This document shows positions 1-8,882 of a stretch of DNA of 13,520 bases, piece by piece. The stretch comes from Candidatus Hydrogenedentota bacterium. GTDB lineage: Bacteria > Hydrogenedentota > Hydrogenedentia > Hydrogenedentales > SLHB01. Numbering within the stretch: position 1 is the stretch's first letter; each line of letters opens with the position of its first letter. The stretch is from the NCBI GenBank assembly GCA_029262095.1, contig JAJDAB010000399.1:1-13520 (forward strand), written 5' to 3'. Position numbers and translations under genes: made by a program. The notes under the pieces are model-generated. The model was not told the origin of the DNA, searched no databases, and saw only the letters and a list, made by a program, of their open reading frames with translations.

Positions 1-1
1 G

Positions 2-1165
2 CGCATCAACGTGTCCCGCGACTTCCCAATTCGACCGCCGCATGCGCTGCGTTGGGTCGCGGCACCCGCTGTCGCCTTTCTAGTCATGTATGTCCTAATG
101 CCGGAGTGGGATCTCCTCGGGCATCGGGAACGCGTGGCGGAAGCACGGGCTAAGACGGAAGAGACTCAGGTGAAAGTGGAGCGTCTACGCGCGGTTGCCA
201 AGCCACTACGCGAACTACCGGCAGAAGAATTATCGTCGGATTTGGAAGCTGCGGCAGAAGACCTGGAACGCATCGCGGAAGCGCTCTCCTATGGCGATAT
301 TACTGAAAAACAAGCGTTTTCACGTCTCGAAAATCTAACCGACGCGTTGGAAAAACAACGGGAAGACCTCGCGTCCGAGTCGCCGATTCCGAAACTGCAG
401 GGCGATCCGAAGAATTTGAATCAGTTACAGCCGGTTGCGCAGGCATTGAAAAACGGTGAATACGATGAGGCTGCGCAAAAACTTAAAGAAGTGATGCAGA
501 AAATGGCCTCCGGCGAAATGTCGGACAAAGAGCTTGACGCATTGAAGGAAGACATGGAACAACTCGCCAAAATGCTTGGCGGTGAAGAGAGCATGATGGG
601 CGAGGCATTGGCCGAGGCGGCGAAAGACCTGTCGACCGGCGATATGGAAGCGGCCGTAGCTGCCCTAGAACAGATGGAAATGTCTGTGTCTGATCTTGAG
701 TCGATGTTGACGCAAATGGCTCAGCTTGATTCGATGTGCAATGGGATCGGCGAGTGCAAGTCGTTAGTCCTGGGTCAAAAAGGCCGAGGCTCAGGCGGTG
801 GACGGTACGGCAACTTTCAAGGGTCGACGTTCGCGGAAAGCAATGGTGGCCTCGGTGGGCCTGGGCGCGGTCGCGGCAATCAAGTCGGAGAGTTGCCGGA
901 CACCGAAACAGCGTTCGACCCCACAATGCTGCCGGGCGAAATGACGAAGGGTAAGATACTCGCGACCATCATGCAGCGCGCTGTACCCGATGAAGACACG
1001 GACGCAACCGCCGAGTTTTCGAGCGAGGCGATCGTCGCTGTTCGGCAACAAGCCGAACAAGCGCTGACGCAAGAGGAAATTCCGCCAGGTGCCCGGGAGT
1101 TTGTGCGCCAATATTTCGGCACGTTGGAGCCGGAATCCGCCCCGGTTCAAGACGCGCCGCAATAG
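2..1165 (+). CDS. Membrane-anchored coiled-coil protein (5' partial)
   Basis: Function is not known. The frame is open to the left edge (codons R-I-N precede position 11). A GTG at 11 could be a start, but it has no ribosome binding site, and the residues around it look like the link between an upstream membrane or coiled-coil part and a further membrane helix. I therefore treat the gene as lacking its 5' end. Counting from 11, residues about 14-36 form one membrane helix. Residues about 38-125 and 130-240 are charged, Ala/Glu/Lys/Met-rich and strongly helical (coiled coil). A Gly/Arg-rich linker lies at about 255-290, and the C-terminal helical end carries a PPGAREFVRQYFG motif. Similar large coiled-coil membrane proteins sit beside MoxR/vWA clusters in planctomycete-type genomes (recalled, not checked). 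It lies 30 bp upstream of the NHL gene, probably in the same transcript. A scaffold or mechanical link to the vWA proteins is possible but unproven. Confidence 0.75.
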   Translation, partial: RINVSRDFPIRPPHALRWVAAPAVAFLVMYVLMPEWDLLGHRERVAEARAKTEETQVKVERLRAVAKPLRELPAEELSSDLEAAAEDLERIAEALSYGDITEKQAFSRLENLTDALEKQREDLASESPIPKLQGDPKNLNQLQPVAQALKNGEYDEAAQKLKEVMQKMASGEMSDKELDALKEDMEQLAKMLGGEESMMGEALAEAAKDLSTGDMEAAVAALEQMEMSVSDLESMLTQMAQLDSMCNGIGECKSLVLGQKGRGSGGGRYGNFQGSTFAESNGGLGGPGRGRGNQVGELPDTETAFDPTMLPGEMTKGKILATIMQRAVPDEDTDATAEFSSEAIVAVRQQAEQALTQEEIPPGAREFVRQYFGTLEPESAPVQDAPQ

Positions 1166-1195
1166 CCGCCACCGGCGATTGAAACGGCAAGTAAG

Positions 1196-2161
1196 TTGCA
1201 TTCATTTCTACCCTTTAGCGATTGGCGTCCGTCTGGTTGTACGCGCCGCGTATTTCTTGGCGCGGTTGGCGGCATGGTCCTCACCGGGTGCGCGATCGAC
1301 AATGGCAGTCGATTTAGTGCTGTTCACATGTGGGGCGAGACCGGCATTCGGAAAGGTCATTTCAAGAAGCCTCGCGCGATTGCTGCTTGGCGGGGCGAGG
1401 TCTACGTAATCGATACGACCGGACGCATGCAGGTATTCAGCCCCGAAGGTGCATTTCTTCGCAGTTGGGTGCTACCGAAAACCGACAACGGCACACCCAC
1501 CGGCATTACCCCCGTCGAAGATGGCCGCATACTCATCCCGGATACCCACAACAGCCGCCTATTGGAATACGACCCGTCGGGAGAACTCCTCGATATGTGG
1601 GGAGGGTACGGCACCGGCGAAGACGAGTTTATTTACCTCACGGATGTCGTCCTCGATGACGAAGGGCGCTATATCTTCTCCGAATACGGCATGGATGCGG
1701 AGCGCGTTCATATCTTCTCGAAGTCGAGAGAATTCGAACGCGAGTGGGGGACGTTGGGCGAAGCGCCTGGCGAATTCTCCCGCGCAATGTCGATTGTCCG
1801 GCCTTCCGATGGGCGCTTGTACGTTTGCGACACCGCCAATCACCGCATCCAATGCTTCGAATCGGATGGCCAACTATCTCACATCATCAGCGACGCTGGC
1901 GTCGCGCCCGGTTTCCTCAAGTTTCCCTATGACATGGATGTTGCGCCAGACGGATCACTCGTGTTGTGCGAGTACGGCAACAATCGCGTCTCGCGGTTCA
2001 CGACTTCGGGCAAACATATCGGCTGTTTCGGAAGGCCTGGCCGTGGACCCGGCGAATTCAATGCACCGCGCGGCATTTGCGCCTCGGCCGACGGGTTCGT
2101 CTATGTCGCCGATACGGACAACGATCGCATTCAACGAATTTCGTTAGAGGCTATCGCATGA
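1196..2161 (+). CDS. NHL-repeat beta-propeller protein, predicted Tat lipoprotein
   Basis: 321 residues from a TTG start. The leader has a twin-arginine motif, TRRVFLG (RR at 17-18), a short hydrophobic stretch and a lipobox LTGC with Cys32, so export folded by Tat and lipid anchoring are predicted. The first in-frame ATG (1274) would delete the RR motif, and a stop 30 bases upstream (1163) bounds the frame, so TTG at 1196 is preferred although its Shine-Dalgarno is weak. The rest is a series of NHL-type blades: units ending in D(T/S)xNxR(I/L)xx(F/Y/I) appear as DTHNSRLLEY, DTANHRIQCF, YGNNRVSRF and DTDNDRIQRI, with PGEF/DEF turns between them. This fits a six-bladed propeller. NHL propellers mostly bind protein, RNA or ligands, and no catalytic motif is evident. 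Its stop overlaps the next start (ATGA), so translation is coupled to the large vWA protein. That suggests an extracytoplasmic scaffold for the complex (inference). Confidence 0.85.
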   Translation: MHSFLPFSDWRPSGCTRRVFLGAVGGMVLTGCAIDNGSRFSAVHMWGETGIRKGHFKKPRAIAAWRGEVYVIDTTGRMQVFSPEGAFLRSWVLPKTDNGTPTGITPVEDGRILIPDTHNSRLLEYDPSGELLDMWGGYGTGEDEFIYLTDVVLDDEGRYIFSEYGMDAERVHIFSKSREFEREWGTLGEAPGEFSRAMSIVRPSDGRLYVCDTANHRIQCFESDGQLSHIISDAGVAPGFLKFPYDMDVAPDGSLVLCEYGNNRVSRFTTSGKHIGCFGRPGRGPGEFNAPRGICASADGFVYVADTDNDRIQRISLEAIA

Positions 2162-5061
2162 CTGAGTGGCCGCGATTCGGATCGCCAGAAGCGTTGATAC
2201 TATTGATCCTCGTACCCGCGAGTATTTACGTCGGCATGAAGATCCGGTCGCTCGGGCCCGTCCGCAAATGGACCGCCATCACGCTGCGCACAATCATTCT
2301 GCTCTGCATTATTTTTGCGATTGCCGGCGCTGAATGGGTGAAGGAATCCGATCGTCTGGCCGTTTTCTTTCTCCTCGACAGGTCGAACAGCGTCCCCGAA
2401 GACGCGCAGCTGGCTTCGGAAGAGGCCGTCCGCCGAATGTCATCGGAATACATGACGTCGAAAGACGATGCAGGGGTCATCGCATTCGGCGACGAATCGA
2501 GTATCGAACTGTCCGTGGACTCAACCATCGAATTGGACGAAGTCCGATCGTTCGTCGGTGGCGAACAGACCGATTTAGCCGCGGCGATTCGCTTGGCGAT
2601 GGCGGCGTTCCCGCAAGGGCACATGAAGCGCATCGTCCTGTTCACCGACGGCAACGAAACGCGGGGTACAGCGCTAGACGAAATCAAACTGGCGTCCGCT
2701 TCTGATGTCGCGATAGACGTCGTTCCGTTAGAAATCGGAGGGCGCAGCGAAGTTCGGATTCGCGAAGTAAATGTTCCTGCGCAGGCAAATGCGGATGAGC
2801 CGTTTTCATTGCGCGTGGTCGTGAGCGCCGATCAGACCTCGGAGGCTACGTTGCGCGTCTACCAGACCCTGGCCGAGGGCAAGCGCCTGTTGCAAGCCGC
2901 GCCGGTAACACTACAAGCGGGCGAAAATACATTTGAACTCCCGCAAGAATTGGCGCAATCCGGATTCTATGAATATGAAGCGCACATCGAGTCCGACGCC
3001 GACACGGTCATGGCGAACAACGAAGGCCGGGCGTTTACCGTGGTGCAGGGCGAGCCGACCGTATTGTTGGTCGAAGCGCAGTCCGATTACGGGCGCTATC
3101 TGCGTCCGGCACTCGAACGCGAAGGGCTCAACGTTCAGGCCGCCAACATTGGCTCGATGCCAACCTCACTAGCCCAATTTCAGAATTACGACTGCGTTGT
3201 CCTCTCCAATATCAGTAGCACGGATTTGTCATCCGACCAGCTATTGTCCTTGGAAGCGTTGGTCCGCGATCTTGGCATTGGTCTCGTAATGGTCGGCGGC
3301 CCGGATTCATTCGGTGCGGGGGGATACTTTGATACGCCGGTCGAGAAAGCGTTGCCGGTGAGTATGGACCTCAAACAGCGCAAGATCATGCCGCGAGGCG
3401 CTCTCGCGTTGATACTGCACACCGTTGAGATCGCCGATGGAAACGCCTGGTCGCGGGATATCGGTCTCGCCGCGCTAAACGTGCTCTCTTCGCAGGACTT
3501 GATGGGCCTATTGGCGTATGAACACCCGTCGGGCGATTCGTGGATTCATGAATTACGCCCAGTCGGAAACAAACACACGCTACGAATGGCGCTGAATACG
3601 GGGTCGATCGGAGACATGCCGGATGTCGCGCCCACGTTGAAGATGGCGTACGAAGCGCTGGAAGCGTGCGACGCGGCGGTCAAACGCATCGTGATGATTT
3701 CCGATGGCGACCCTTCCGCACCATCACCAAGTCTATTGAGAAAGCTCAACGACGCCAAAATTTCAGTCTCAACCGTATGCATCCAACCACATAGCCCGAA
3801 CGATCAGGACATGCTGAGTTGGGTTGCGGATGAAACGGGTGGCAATTTCTACTTCGTGACGAATCCCAACAACCTCCCGCAGATCTTTACCAAAGAGGCT
3901 GCGGTTGTAAAGAAGGCGCTGTTCTTCGAGAAACCGTTCGTTCCCAAACGCAACCACGACTCGGAGATTGTACGCGGAACATTATCGGCCGAACTCCCGA
4001 CGTTGTTCGGCTATGTCGTAACGACGCCTAAAGAGAACGCGACCATCCCGCTGATTTCGCCCGAGGGTGATCCGATTCTCGCCCATTGGCGGTACGGCCT
4101 TGGTAAATCCGTCGCTTATACCAGCGACGCGACGAATCGTTGGGGCGCGGATTGGGTTGAATGGGACGGTTTTGATCGCTTCTGGGCGCAGTCGGTGCGT
4201 TGGGCCGTGCGTGATATGAGCCCTTCGCCATTCAGGGTGGACACCCGCGTCGAAGGTTCAACGGGATACGTTCGCATTGATGCCGTGAACGACGACGGCG
4301 AGTTCGTAAACTTCCTGCGGCCGGAAGGGGTCGTCACCGGGCCCGGTCCGAATTTTGCGCGCCAAAATCTCGACATCGCACAGACCGGTCCGGGGATCTA
4401 CGAAGGCACATTCCCGGTAAGTGATCGTGGCGTCTATATGATGACGATGACCTATGAACGCCCGGATGGTACGCAGGGAATTATCCCCTCGGGACTCGCG
4501 ATGAATTACTCCAAGGAGTACAACTACAACGCCACGAATCACGCCTTGCTTGAGAATTGGGCCGCAGAAAGTGGTGGACGTATTTTGAGTCCGGACGCGA
4601 ATCCATTTGAGCACAATCTGACCGCTGCTTCGACTGTGACGCCGATATGGATGTACCTCGCGGCCGTTGCGGCGTGCCTCTTTCCAATTGAAATTTTCAT
4701 TCGTCGCGTAATGATCGATTTGTACGTGGCTTGGGCTTGGCTAGCGGTGCGACTTCGTCGGATGCCGGGGTTGCGAAACCTTGTACAAGTGCCTGGTCTG
4801 CGTCCGAAGCCTGCGACGGGCAGCTATGGTTCCGTACCTTCTCGGACTATGGTCTATGAATCGTCTGGAACCACATTAGAAACCGGTGGCGCAACACAGC
4901 AACAGACGACAACCCCAACTGCCCAGGCGACGGAACAGGAGGTCGCCGCAACACCCAAGCCAGCAGGCAGTTCGGATTACACGCAACAATTGTTAGCGGC
5001 GAAGGAACGCGCGCTATCTCGACGTAAAAAGAGCTCGGATTCGAAATCAGACGACGAATAA
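2158..5061 (+). CDS. Large vWA / amidotransferase-like membrane protein
   Basis: 967 residues. The start is the ATG overlapping the previous stop (ATGA), with AGAGG seven bases upstream; the frame continues further left but that part overlaps the NHL gene. Two membrane helices (about 11-27 and 40-58) lead into a vWA domain (about 66-195) with an intact MIDAS: DRSNS (D74, S76, S78), T138 and DGN at 164-166. A glutamine-amidotransferase-like fold follows (about 300-400) with a VMVGGPDSFGAGGY motif and no clear catalytic Cys-His-Glu. A second vWA-like domain (about 410-585) has HTVEI where DxSxS is expected. A region at about 640-690 contains GLGKSVAYTSD and a Trp-rich stretch. A third membrane helix (about 829-848) is followed by a basic segment and a Gln/Thr-rich, highly charged tail (about 885-967). 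Proteins of this build occur with MoxR and DUF58 genes, as here. The likely role is in a MoxR-dependent membrane complex; substrate unknown. Confidence 0.9.
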   Translation: MTEWPRFGSPEALILLILVPASIYVGMKIRSLGPVRKWTAITLRTIILLCIIFAIAGAEWVKESDRLAVFFLLDRSNSVPEDAQLASEEAVRRMSSEYMTSKDDAGVIAFGDESSIELSVDSTIELDEVRSFVGGEQTDLAAAIRLAMAAFPQGHMKRIVLFTDGNETRGTALDEIKLASASDVAIDVVPLEIGGRSEVRIREVNVPAQANADEPFSLRVVVSADQTSEATLRVYQTLAEGKRLLQAAPVTLQAGENTFELPQELAQSGFYEYEAHIESDADTVMANNEGRAFTVVQGEPTVLLVEAQSDYGRYLRPALEREGLNVQAANIGSMPTSLAQFQNYDCVVLSNISSTDLSSDQLLSLEALVRDLGIGLVMVGGPDSFGAGGYFDTPVEKALPVSMDLKQRKIMPRGALALILHTVEIADGNAWSRDIGLAALNVLSSQDLMGLLAYEHPSGDSWIHELRPVGNKHTLRMALNTGSIGDMPDVAPTLKMAYEALEACDAAVKRIVMISDGDPSAPSPSLLRKLNDAKISVSTVCIQPHSPNDQDMLSWVADETGGNFYFVTNPNNLPQIFTKEAAVVKKALFFEKPFVPKRNHDSEIVRGTLSAELPTLFGYVVTTPKENATIPLISPEGDPILAHWRYGLGKSVAYTSDATNRWGADWVEWDGFDRFWAQSVRWAVRDMSPSPFRVDTRVEGSTGYVRIDAVNDDGEFVNFLRPEGVVTGPGPNFARQNLDIAQTGPGIYEGTFPVSDRGVYMMTMTYERPDGTQGIIPSGLAMNYSKEYNYNATNHALLENWAAESGGRILSPDANPFEHNLTAASTVTPIWMYLAAVAACLFPIEIFIRRVMIDLYVAWAWLAVRLRRMPGLRNLVQVPGLRPKPATGSYGSVPSRTMVYESSGTTLETGGATQQQTTTPTAQATEQEVAATPKPAGSSDYTQQLLAAKERALSRRKKSSDSKSDDE

Positions 5062-5081
5062 GAGTATGAACCCCATCAAAC

Positions 5082-5087
5082 AAGGAG
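5082..5087 (+). promoter_or_regulatory. Strong Shine-Dalgarno for the MoxR gene
   Basis: AAGGAG lies eight bases before the ATG at 5096. It decides the start: the in-frame ATG at 5066 has no comparable site and lies only four bases after the previous stop. It is one of only two AAGGAG sites at gene starts in this cluster, which suggests the ATPase is translated more strongly than its neighbours (inference). Confidence 0.75.
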
Positions 5088-5095
5088 CTATTGAC

Positions 5096-6091
5096 ATGGA
5101 CGCGCAAGAAAAAGCCCAGGCATTTCGCGATGACTTTCAGCGCTTGCACGATGAGATTAGTAAGGTCATCGTTGGCAGCGAGGCGGTTATCGATGGCGTA
5201 CTGACGTGCCTGTTCGCGGGAGGGCATTGTCTTCTCGAAGGCGTACCCGGCCTGGGGAAAACGCTATTGGTCCGAACGTTGAGCGAGGCATTGCATCTCG
5301 AATTTTCGCGCATCCAATTCACGCCGGACTTGATGCCCGCTGACATTATCGGCACGAATATCATGGTGGAAGACGAAAACGGAGTGCGCGATTTCCAGTT
5401 CAGAAAGGGGCCGCTGTTCGCGAACATTGTACTGGCCGACGAAATCAACCGCGCGACGCCAAAGACGCAGTCCGCTCTCCTCGAAGCGATGCAGGAACAC
5501 ACGATCTCCGTCGCGCGCACGACCCATATTCTCGATGAGCCGTTTTTCGTGATGGCGACGCAGAATCCGATTGAAATGGAGGGAACGTATACCTTGCCCG
5601 AAGCGCAGCTCGATCGTTTTTTCTTCAAGTTGGATGTTGGATATCCGACGGAATCAGACTTGATCTCAATCCTCGATCGCACTACTCAACGTGAAACGGT
5701 CAGCGGACAACCTGTGATGGACGCGGCCAAAATAAAAGATTGGCAAGCACTCGTACGCGACGTGCCGATTGCTCCGAAAATCCAGGAGTACGCCGTTCGC
5801 CTCGTGCTCGCAACGCAACCAGGCAGTCCTTACGCCACCGAGAAAGTCAGTCAGTATGTACGGTTCGGATCAAGTCCGCGCGGCGCGCAAGCCCTGGTTC
5901 TGGCTGCAAAAGTCGGCGCACTACGCGATGGCCGGTTCAACGTCGGGTTTGAAGACATTCGTCGCGCAGCCGACGCTGCGTTACGGCACCGTGTCCTCGT
6001 GAACTTCGAAGCGGAGGCCGACGCAATCAGCTCCGATGCTATCGTCGCGGACATTCTTGAACGCGTCAACACCGCCGCACAGGTTGCCTAA
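5096..6091 (+). CDS. MoxR-family AAA+ ATPase
   Basis: 331 residues, close to the usual MoxR length. MoxR ATPases are cytoplasmic hexameric AAA+ machines that use ATP to remodel or mature partner proteins, typically vWA proteins encoded next to them. All key elements are visible: Walker A GVPGLGKT (49-56), Walker B VLADEI (112-117, DE at 115-116), sensor 1 in ATQNP (154-158), LDRF with a candidate arginine finger (172-175), and the lid-domain GSSPRGAQAL segment (258-267). The PDLMPADIIG and FRKGPLFANI motifs are characteristic of MoxR rather than other AAA+ clades. The start follows the strong ribosome binding site; an alternative ATG at 5066 would add ten residues. It lies between the large vWA protein (34-bp gap) and DUF58 (5-bp gap). 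The MoxR-DUF58-vWA order is the classic arrangement, so these neighbours are the likely clients. Which MoxR subfamily it belongs to cannot be decided by eye. Confidence 0.97.
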   Translation: MDAQEKAQAFRDDFQRLHDEISKVIVGSEAVIDGVLTCLFAGGHCLLEGVPGLGKTLLVRTLSEALHLEFSRIQFTPDLMPADIIGTNIMVEDENGVRDFQFRKGPLFANIVLADEINRATPKTQSALLEAMQEHTISVARTTHILDEPFFVMATQNPIEMEGTYTLPEAQLDRFFFKLDVGYPTESDLISILDRTTQRETVSGQPVMDAAKIKDWQALVRDVPIAPKIQEYAVRLVLATQPGSPYATEKVSQYVRFGSSPRGAQALVLAAKVGALRDGRFNVGFEDIRRAADAALRHRVLVNFEAEADAISSDAIVADILERVNTAAQVA

Positions 6092-6096
6092 CGAAG

Positions 6097-6987
6097 ATGG
6101 AGACTGTGACCGCAGAATCGCTGCTGGAACCCGACTTTCTTCGAAAGTTGGAACGGCTCGCTATTGGCGCGAAACGCGTTCGGCTCGGCCATGCCCGGGG
6201 TGAACGCAAGAGTAAGCGCAAGGGCAGCAGTGTCGAATTCGCTGACTACCGGGATTACGTCCAGGGGGACGATCTCCGTCATATCGATTGGAACATTTTG
6301 GGCCGCCTGGATTCTCTCTACTTAAAACTCTTTCAAGAACAAGAAGACCTGACCGTCAATCTTCTCATTGATGCGAGCAAATCAATGCAATTTGGATCGC
6401 CGTCCAAAATTGCATTTGCACGAAAAGCCGCCGCCGCGATCGCCTATATCGGACTCGTCAGCAACGACCGCGTTGCTGCGGAAACATTCGGCGATGGTAC
6501 TTTTCGCCTCGCGCCTTGCTCGGGTAAGGCGTCCACCCGGAAGCTGCTGCAGTACTTCGCGGCAATAGAAGCCAGCGGCACCACGGATCTGGAGGCAGCA
6601 TGCCGTGAACACACGATCCTCAATCGTTCGAAGGGCGTAACGGTATTCCTGTCTGACTTTCTGGATGAAGCCGGATTTGAGGGGAGTCTAAAACGGCTTG
6701 CGCAGACCGGCTCGGAGGTTTACGTCATTCACGTCCTCGCGCCAGAGGAGATCGATCCCAGCGTGGTCGGCGATTTGAAGCTACTTGATAGCGAGACCGG
6801 TGCGCACACTGAAATCTCTGTGAGCCCGTCATTGTTGAAGCGGTACAAGCAGAACGTGACCGGATTTACCGAGGCAATTCGTTCGTATTGTCTCGCTCGC
6901 GGCATGTCGTACGTGCTCACGCCGAGCGATACGCCCTTTGAGCGGTTGACACTCGAAATGCTGCGGCAAAGCGGACTGTTTACATGA
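6097..6987 (+). CDS. DUF58 domain protein (vWA-like)
   Basis: 296 residues. The DUF58 hallmark is at about 45-85: EFADYRDYVQGDDLRHIDWN, followed by a Gly-Arg-Leu-Asp segment and YLKLFQEQEDL. A vWA-like fold follows, with MIDAS-type DASKS (D92, S94, S96) and a later VFLSDFLDE strand. There is no signal peptide or convincing membrane helix, so it is probably cytosolic or peripheral at the inner membrane. DUF58 proteins are almost always encoded directly after a moxR gene and are thought to be partners of that ATPase; their biochemical role is not settled. Here the gap to moxR is five bases, and the end overlaps the BatA-like gene by an ATGA, so the three are very probably co-translated. The start has only a weak ribosome binding site, consistent with reinitiation from the upstream gene. 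Confidence 0.95.
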   Translation: METVTAESLLEPDFLRKLERLAIGAKRVRLGHARGERKSKRKGSSVEFADYRDYVQGDDLRHIDWNILGRLDSLYLKLFQEQEDLTVNLLIDASKSMQFGSPSKIAFARKAAAAIAYIGLVSNDRVAAETFGDGTFRLAPCSGKASTRKLLQYFAAIEASGTTDLEAACREHTILNRSKGVTVFLSDFLDEAGFEGSLKRLAQTGSEVYVIHVLAPEEIDPSVVGDLKLLDSETGAHTEISVSPSLLKRYKQNVTGFTEAIRSYCLARGMSYVLTPSDTPFERLTLEMLRQSGLFT

Positions 6988-8882
6988 ACGCCTGGCTTCT
7001 TAGCGCTAGCGGATGGCTTCGTGGGTCGTTCCTCGCGCCCGCGATGCTGGCTTTCCTCGCACTCATCCCGATTGTAATCCTCTTATATTTGCTAAAATTG
7101 CGGCGTACCGAAGTGGAAATTCCCAGCACCCTGCTTTGGATACGCAGCTTGCACGACATGACCGCCAACGCGCCGTTTCAGCGGCTTCGTAAAAACCTAC
7201 TGTTACTCTTGCAGGTCATCGTCCTCGCGTTACTCGCAACTGGCCTCGCGCGCCCTTACATGCAGGCCGAAGGGACCGCAGGCAAACACTTATGCGTTCT
7301 TCTTGATCGATCCGCCAGCATGCAGACATTGGAAGATGGCGGGAAAACGAGAATGGATCTCGCTAAAGATGAAGTGGGGCGGATGATTGACGAGATGGAA
7401 GGGGGCGACCAGATGATGTTGGTCGATTTCGCGGAGACTTCAAACGTCCTGTGCGAATTGACCGATGATCGATCCCGTTTGCGTGCCGCGTTGCGATCCG
7501 TTGATCTCGCCGATACCCGAACCCGCATTCGAGACGCGATACTCGTTGCCCATTCATTGAAACAGACGATTCCGGACCTGGATATTGTAATCGTGGGCGA
7601 TGGCAATGTGTCCGATCTCAACGAAATGGCGACCCGCGCCTATGACCTTAGCTTTCTGCGTGTCGGCAATGCTACGCACAATCTCGGCATCGTCGCATTC
7701 AGCGTGCGCGCGCCTGTCGGCGGTTCCGCGGGTGATCGGCAGACGTTTGCTCTGATTCACAACGCACATAACGAACCCATAACGACGACGCTAACGCTCA
7801 CGTTTGACGATGAGATACTGGCGGTGGACGAAATCACCGTACCGGCGGAAGGGGATGCGGAGACTGTGTTCACTCACCCCGACCTTGGCGCGGGTGTGTT
7901 AGAAGCCCAATTGGATTATGAGGATGCGCTTGCTGTCGACAATGTTGCCTGGCTGGCGTTGCGGCCTGATACCCAAATCCGCTCACTGTTGGTCAGCGCA
8001 CCTGACTCCATTAGCGCGTACATGTTGCGCCAAGTACTCGCGCTCGATTCGCGGGTCGCGTTGAGCACGTCGCCACCAGAGAATTACCAGCTAACCGACG
8101 AATATGATCTCACGATATTCGACAACTACGTGCCAGACGAAATGCCGCCGGGCACGCTGGTGTTTTTGAATGGTGTGCCGCCACTGGACGGAGTCGAAGT
8201 AATCGGCGCCATCGAAAACCCGCCAATCATCGCTCGAAACACGGAACATCCACTCATGCGATTTAACCTCGACCCGAGCAACGTCATTATTAGTGCCGCA
8301 CTTAAACTGAAGATTCCCGCTGATGCCCCTGCCCTTTTATCCACTGCCGGTTCTCCATTGATTGCGGACTTGTCACGCGGGGGACGGCAAATACTTGTGA
8401 TCGGTTTCGATATCGCGGACAGCAATTGGCCACTGAATCTATCGTTCCCGCTGTTCTTCCAGAATTTGCTCGCGTGGGTGCCGCGAAGCGCATTGGCTGC
8501 GGAGACGTCAGTTCCCGCCGGACGTCCATTAACGTTGGCGGCCAGCGCTGATTTCGAAAGCGCTGAGATTCGGGATCCAAAAGGCAACAGTACAACGCTC
8601 GCACTCGATCCCATGCGATCCGTATATTTCAGCCAGACCGAACGAACCGGTATCTACGAAATGAAGGTGGGGGAAAGTACGCTGCCGTACGCCGTGAATG
8701 TATTGGACCGATCCGAATCGGCGATCAAGCCTGCCGAAGCGCTCGAACTGGGTCGTGCGACGGTTGAAGCAGTCGAAGGTCGCGTCCGGCGAAACCGCGA
8801 ACTTTGGACGTGGTTCCTAGTGGGGGCGTTGATGTTTTTGTGTTTCGAATGGTGGATATTCAGTCGGCGGGCCTGGGCATGA
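6984..8882 (+). CDS. BatA-like vWA membrane protein
   Basis: 632 residues, starting in an ATGA overlap with DUF58. The N-terminus is the BatA type: membrane helix at about 17-37, then LLKLRRTEVEIPSTLLW and a second helix at about 71-90. A vWA domain (about 100-260) carries MIDAS DRSAS (D108, S110, S112), a Thr at about 178-180 and GDGN (205-208). A middle extracytoplasmic part (about 235-400) includes a Rossmann-like, amidotransferase-like segment with a TIFDNYVP strand. At about 460-500, GRQILVIGFDIADSNWPL is followed by a Trp/Phe-rich helix. A single C-terminal helix (about 605-625) ends with Arg residues. Known Bat proteins in Bacteroides and spirochaetes are linked to aerotolerance or stress survival, but that assignment is uneven and should not be transferred here. 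It is longer than classical BatA because of the added middle domains, which resemble parts of the 967-residue vWA protein upstream. Confidence 0.92.
   Translation: MNAWLLSASGWLRGSFLAPAMLAFLALIPIVILLYLLKLRRTEVEIPSTLLWIRSLHDMTANAPFQRLRKNLLLLLQVIVLALLATGLARPYMQAEGTAGKHLCVLLDRSASMQTLEDGGKTRMDLAKDEVGRMIDEMEGGDQMMLVDFAETSNVLCELTDDRSRLRAALRSVDLADTRTRIRDAILVAHSLKQTIPDLDIVIVGDGNVSDLNEMATRAYDLSFLRVGNATHNLGIVAFSVRAPVGGSAGDRQTFALIHNAHNEPITTTLTLTFDDEILAVDEITVPAEGDAETVFTHPDLGAGVLEAQLDYEDALAVDNVAWLALRPDTQIRSLLVSAPDSISAYMLRQVLALDSRVALSTSPPENYQLTDEYDLTIFDNYVPDEMPPGTLVFLNGVPPLDGVEVIGAIENPPIIARNTEHPLMRFNLDPSNVIISAALKLKIPADAPALLSTAGSPLIADLSRGGRQILVIGFDIADSNWPLNLSFPLFFQNLLAWVPRSALAAETSVPAGRPLTLAASADFESAEIRDPKGNSTTLALDPMRSVYFSQTERTGIYEMKVGESTLPYAVNVLDRSESAIKPAEALELGRATVEAVEGRVRRNRELWTWFLVGALMFLCFEWWIFSRRAWA

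Noticed and set aside
483..926. 147-codon minus-strand frame opposite the coiled-coil gene
   Set aside because: It is a shadow produced by biased codon use. The + strand gene has a coherent coiled-coil pattern over the same bases, and the minus product has no domain pattern.
1966..2157. Upstream extension of the large vWA protein by 64 residues
   Set aside because: The segment lies inside the NHL gene in another frame, is Arg-rich and has no family features. The ATGA start at 2158 directly precedes the expected membrane helix.
5066..5095. Alternative MoxR start at ATG 5066
   Set aside because: The strong AAGGAG lies between this ATG and 5096 and is correctly spaced only for 5096. The extra ten residues have no family match that I recognise.
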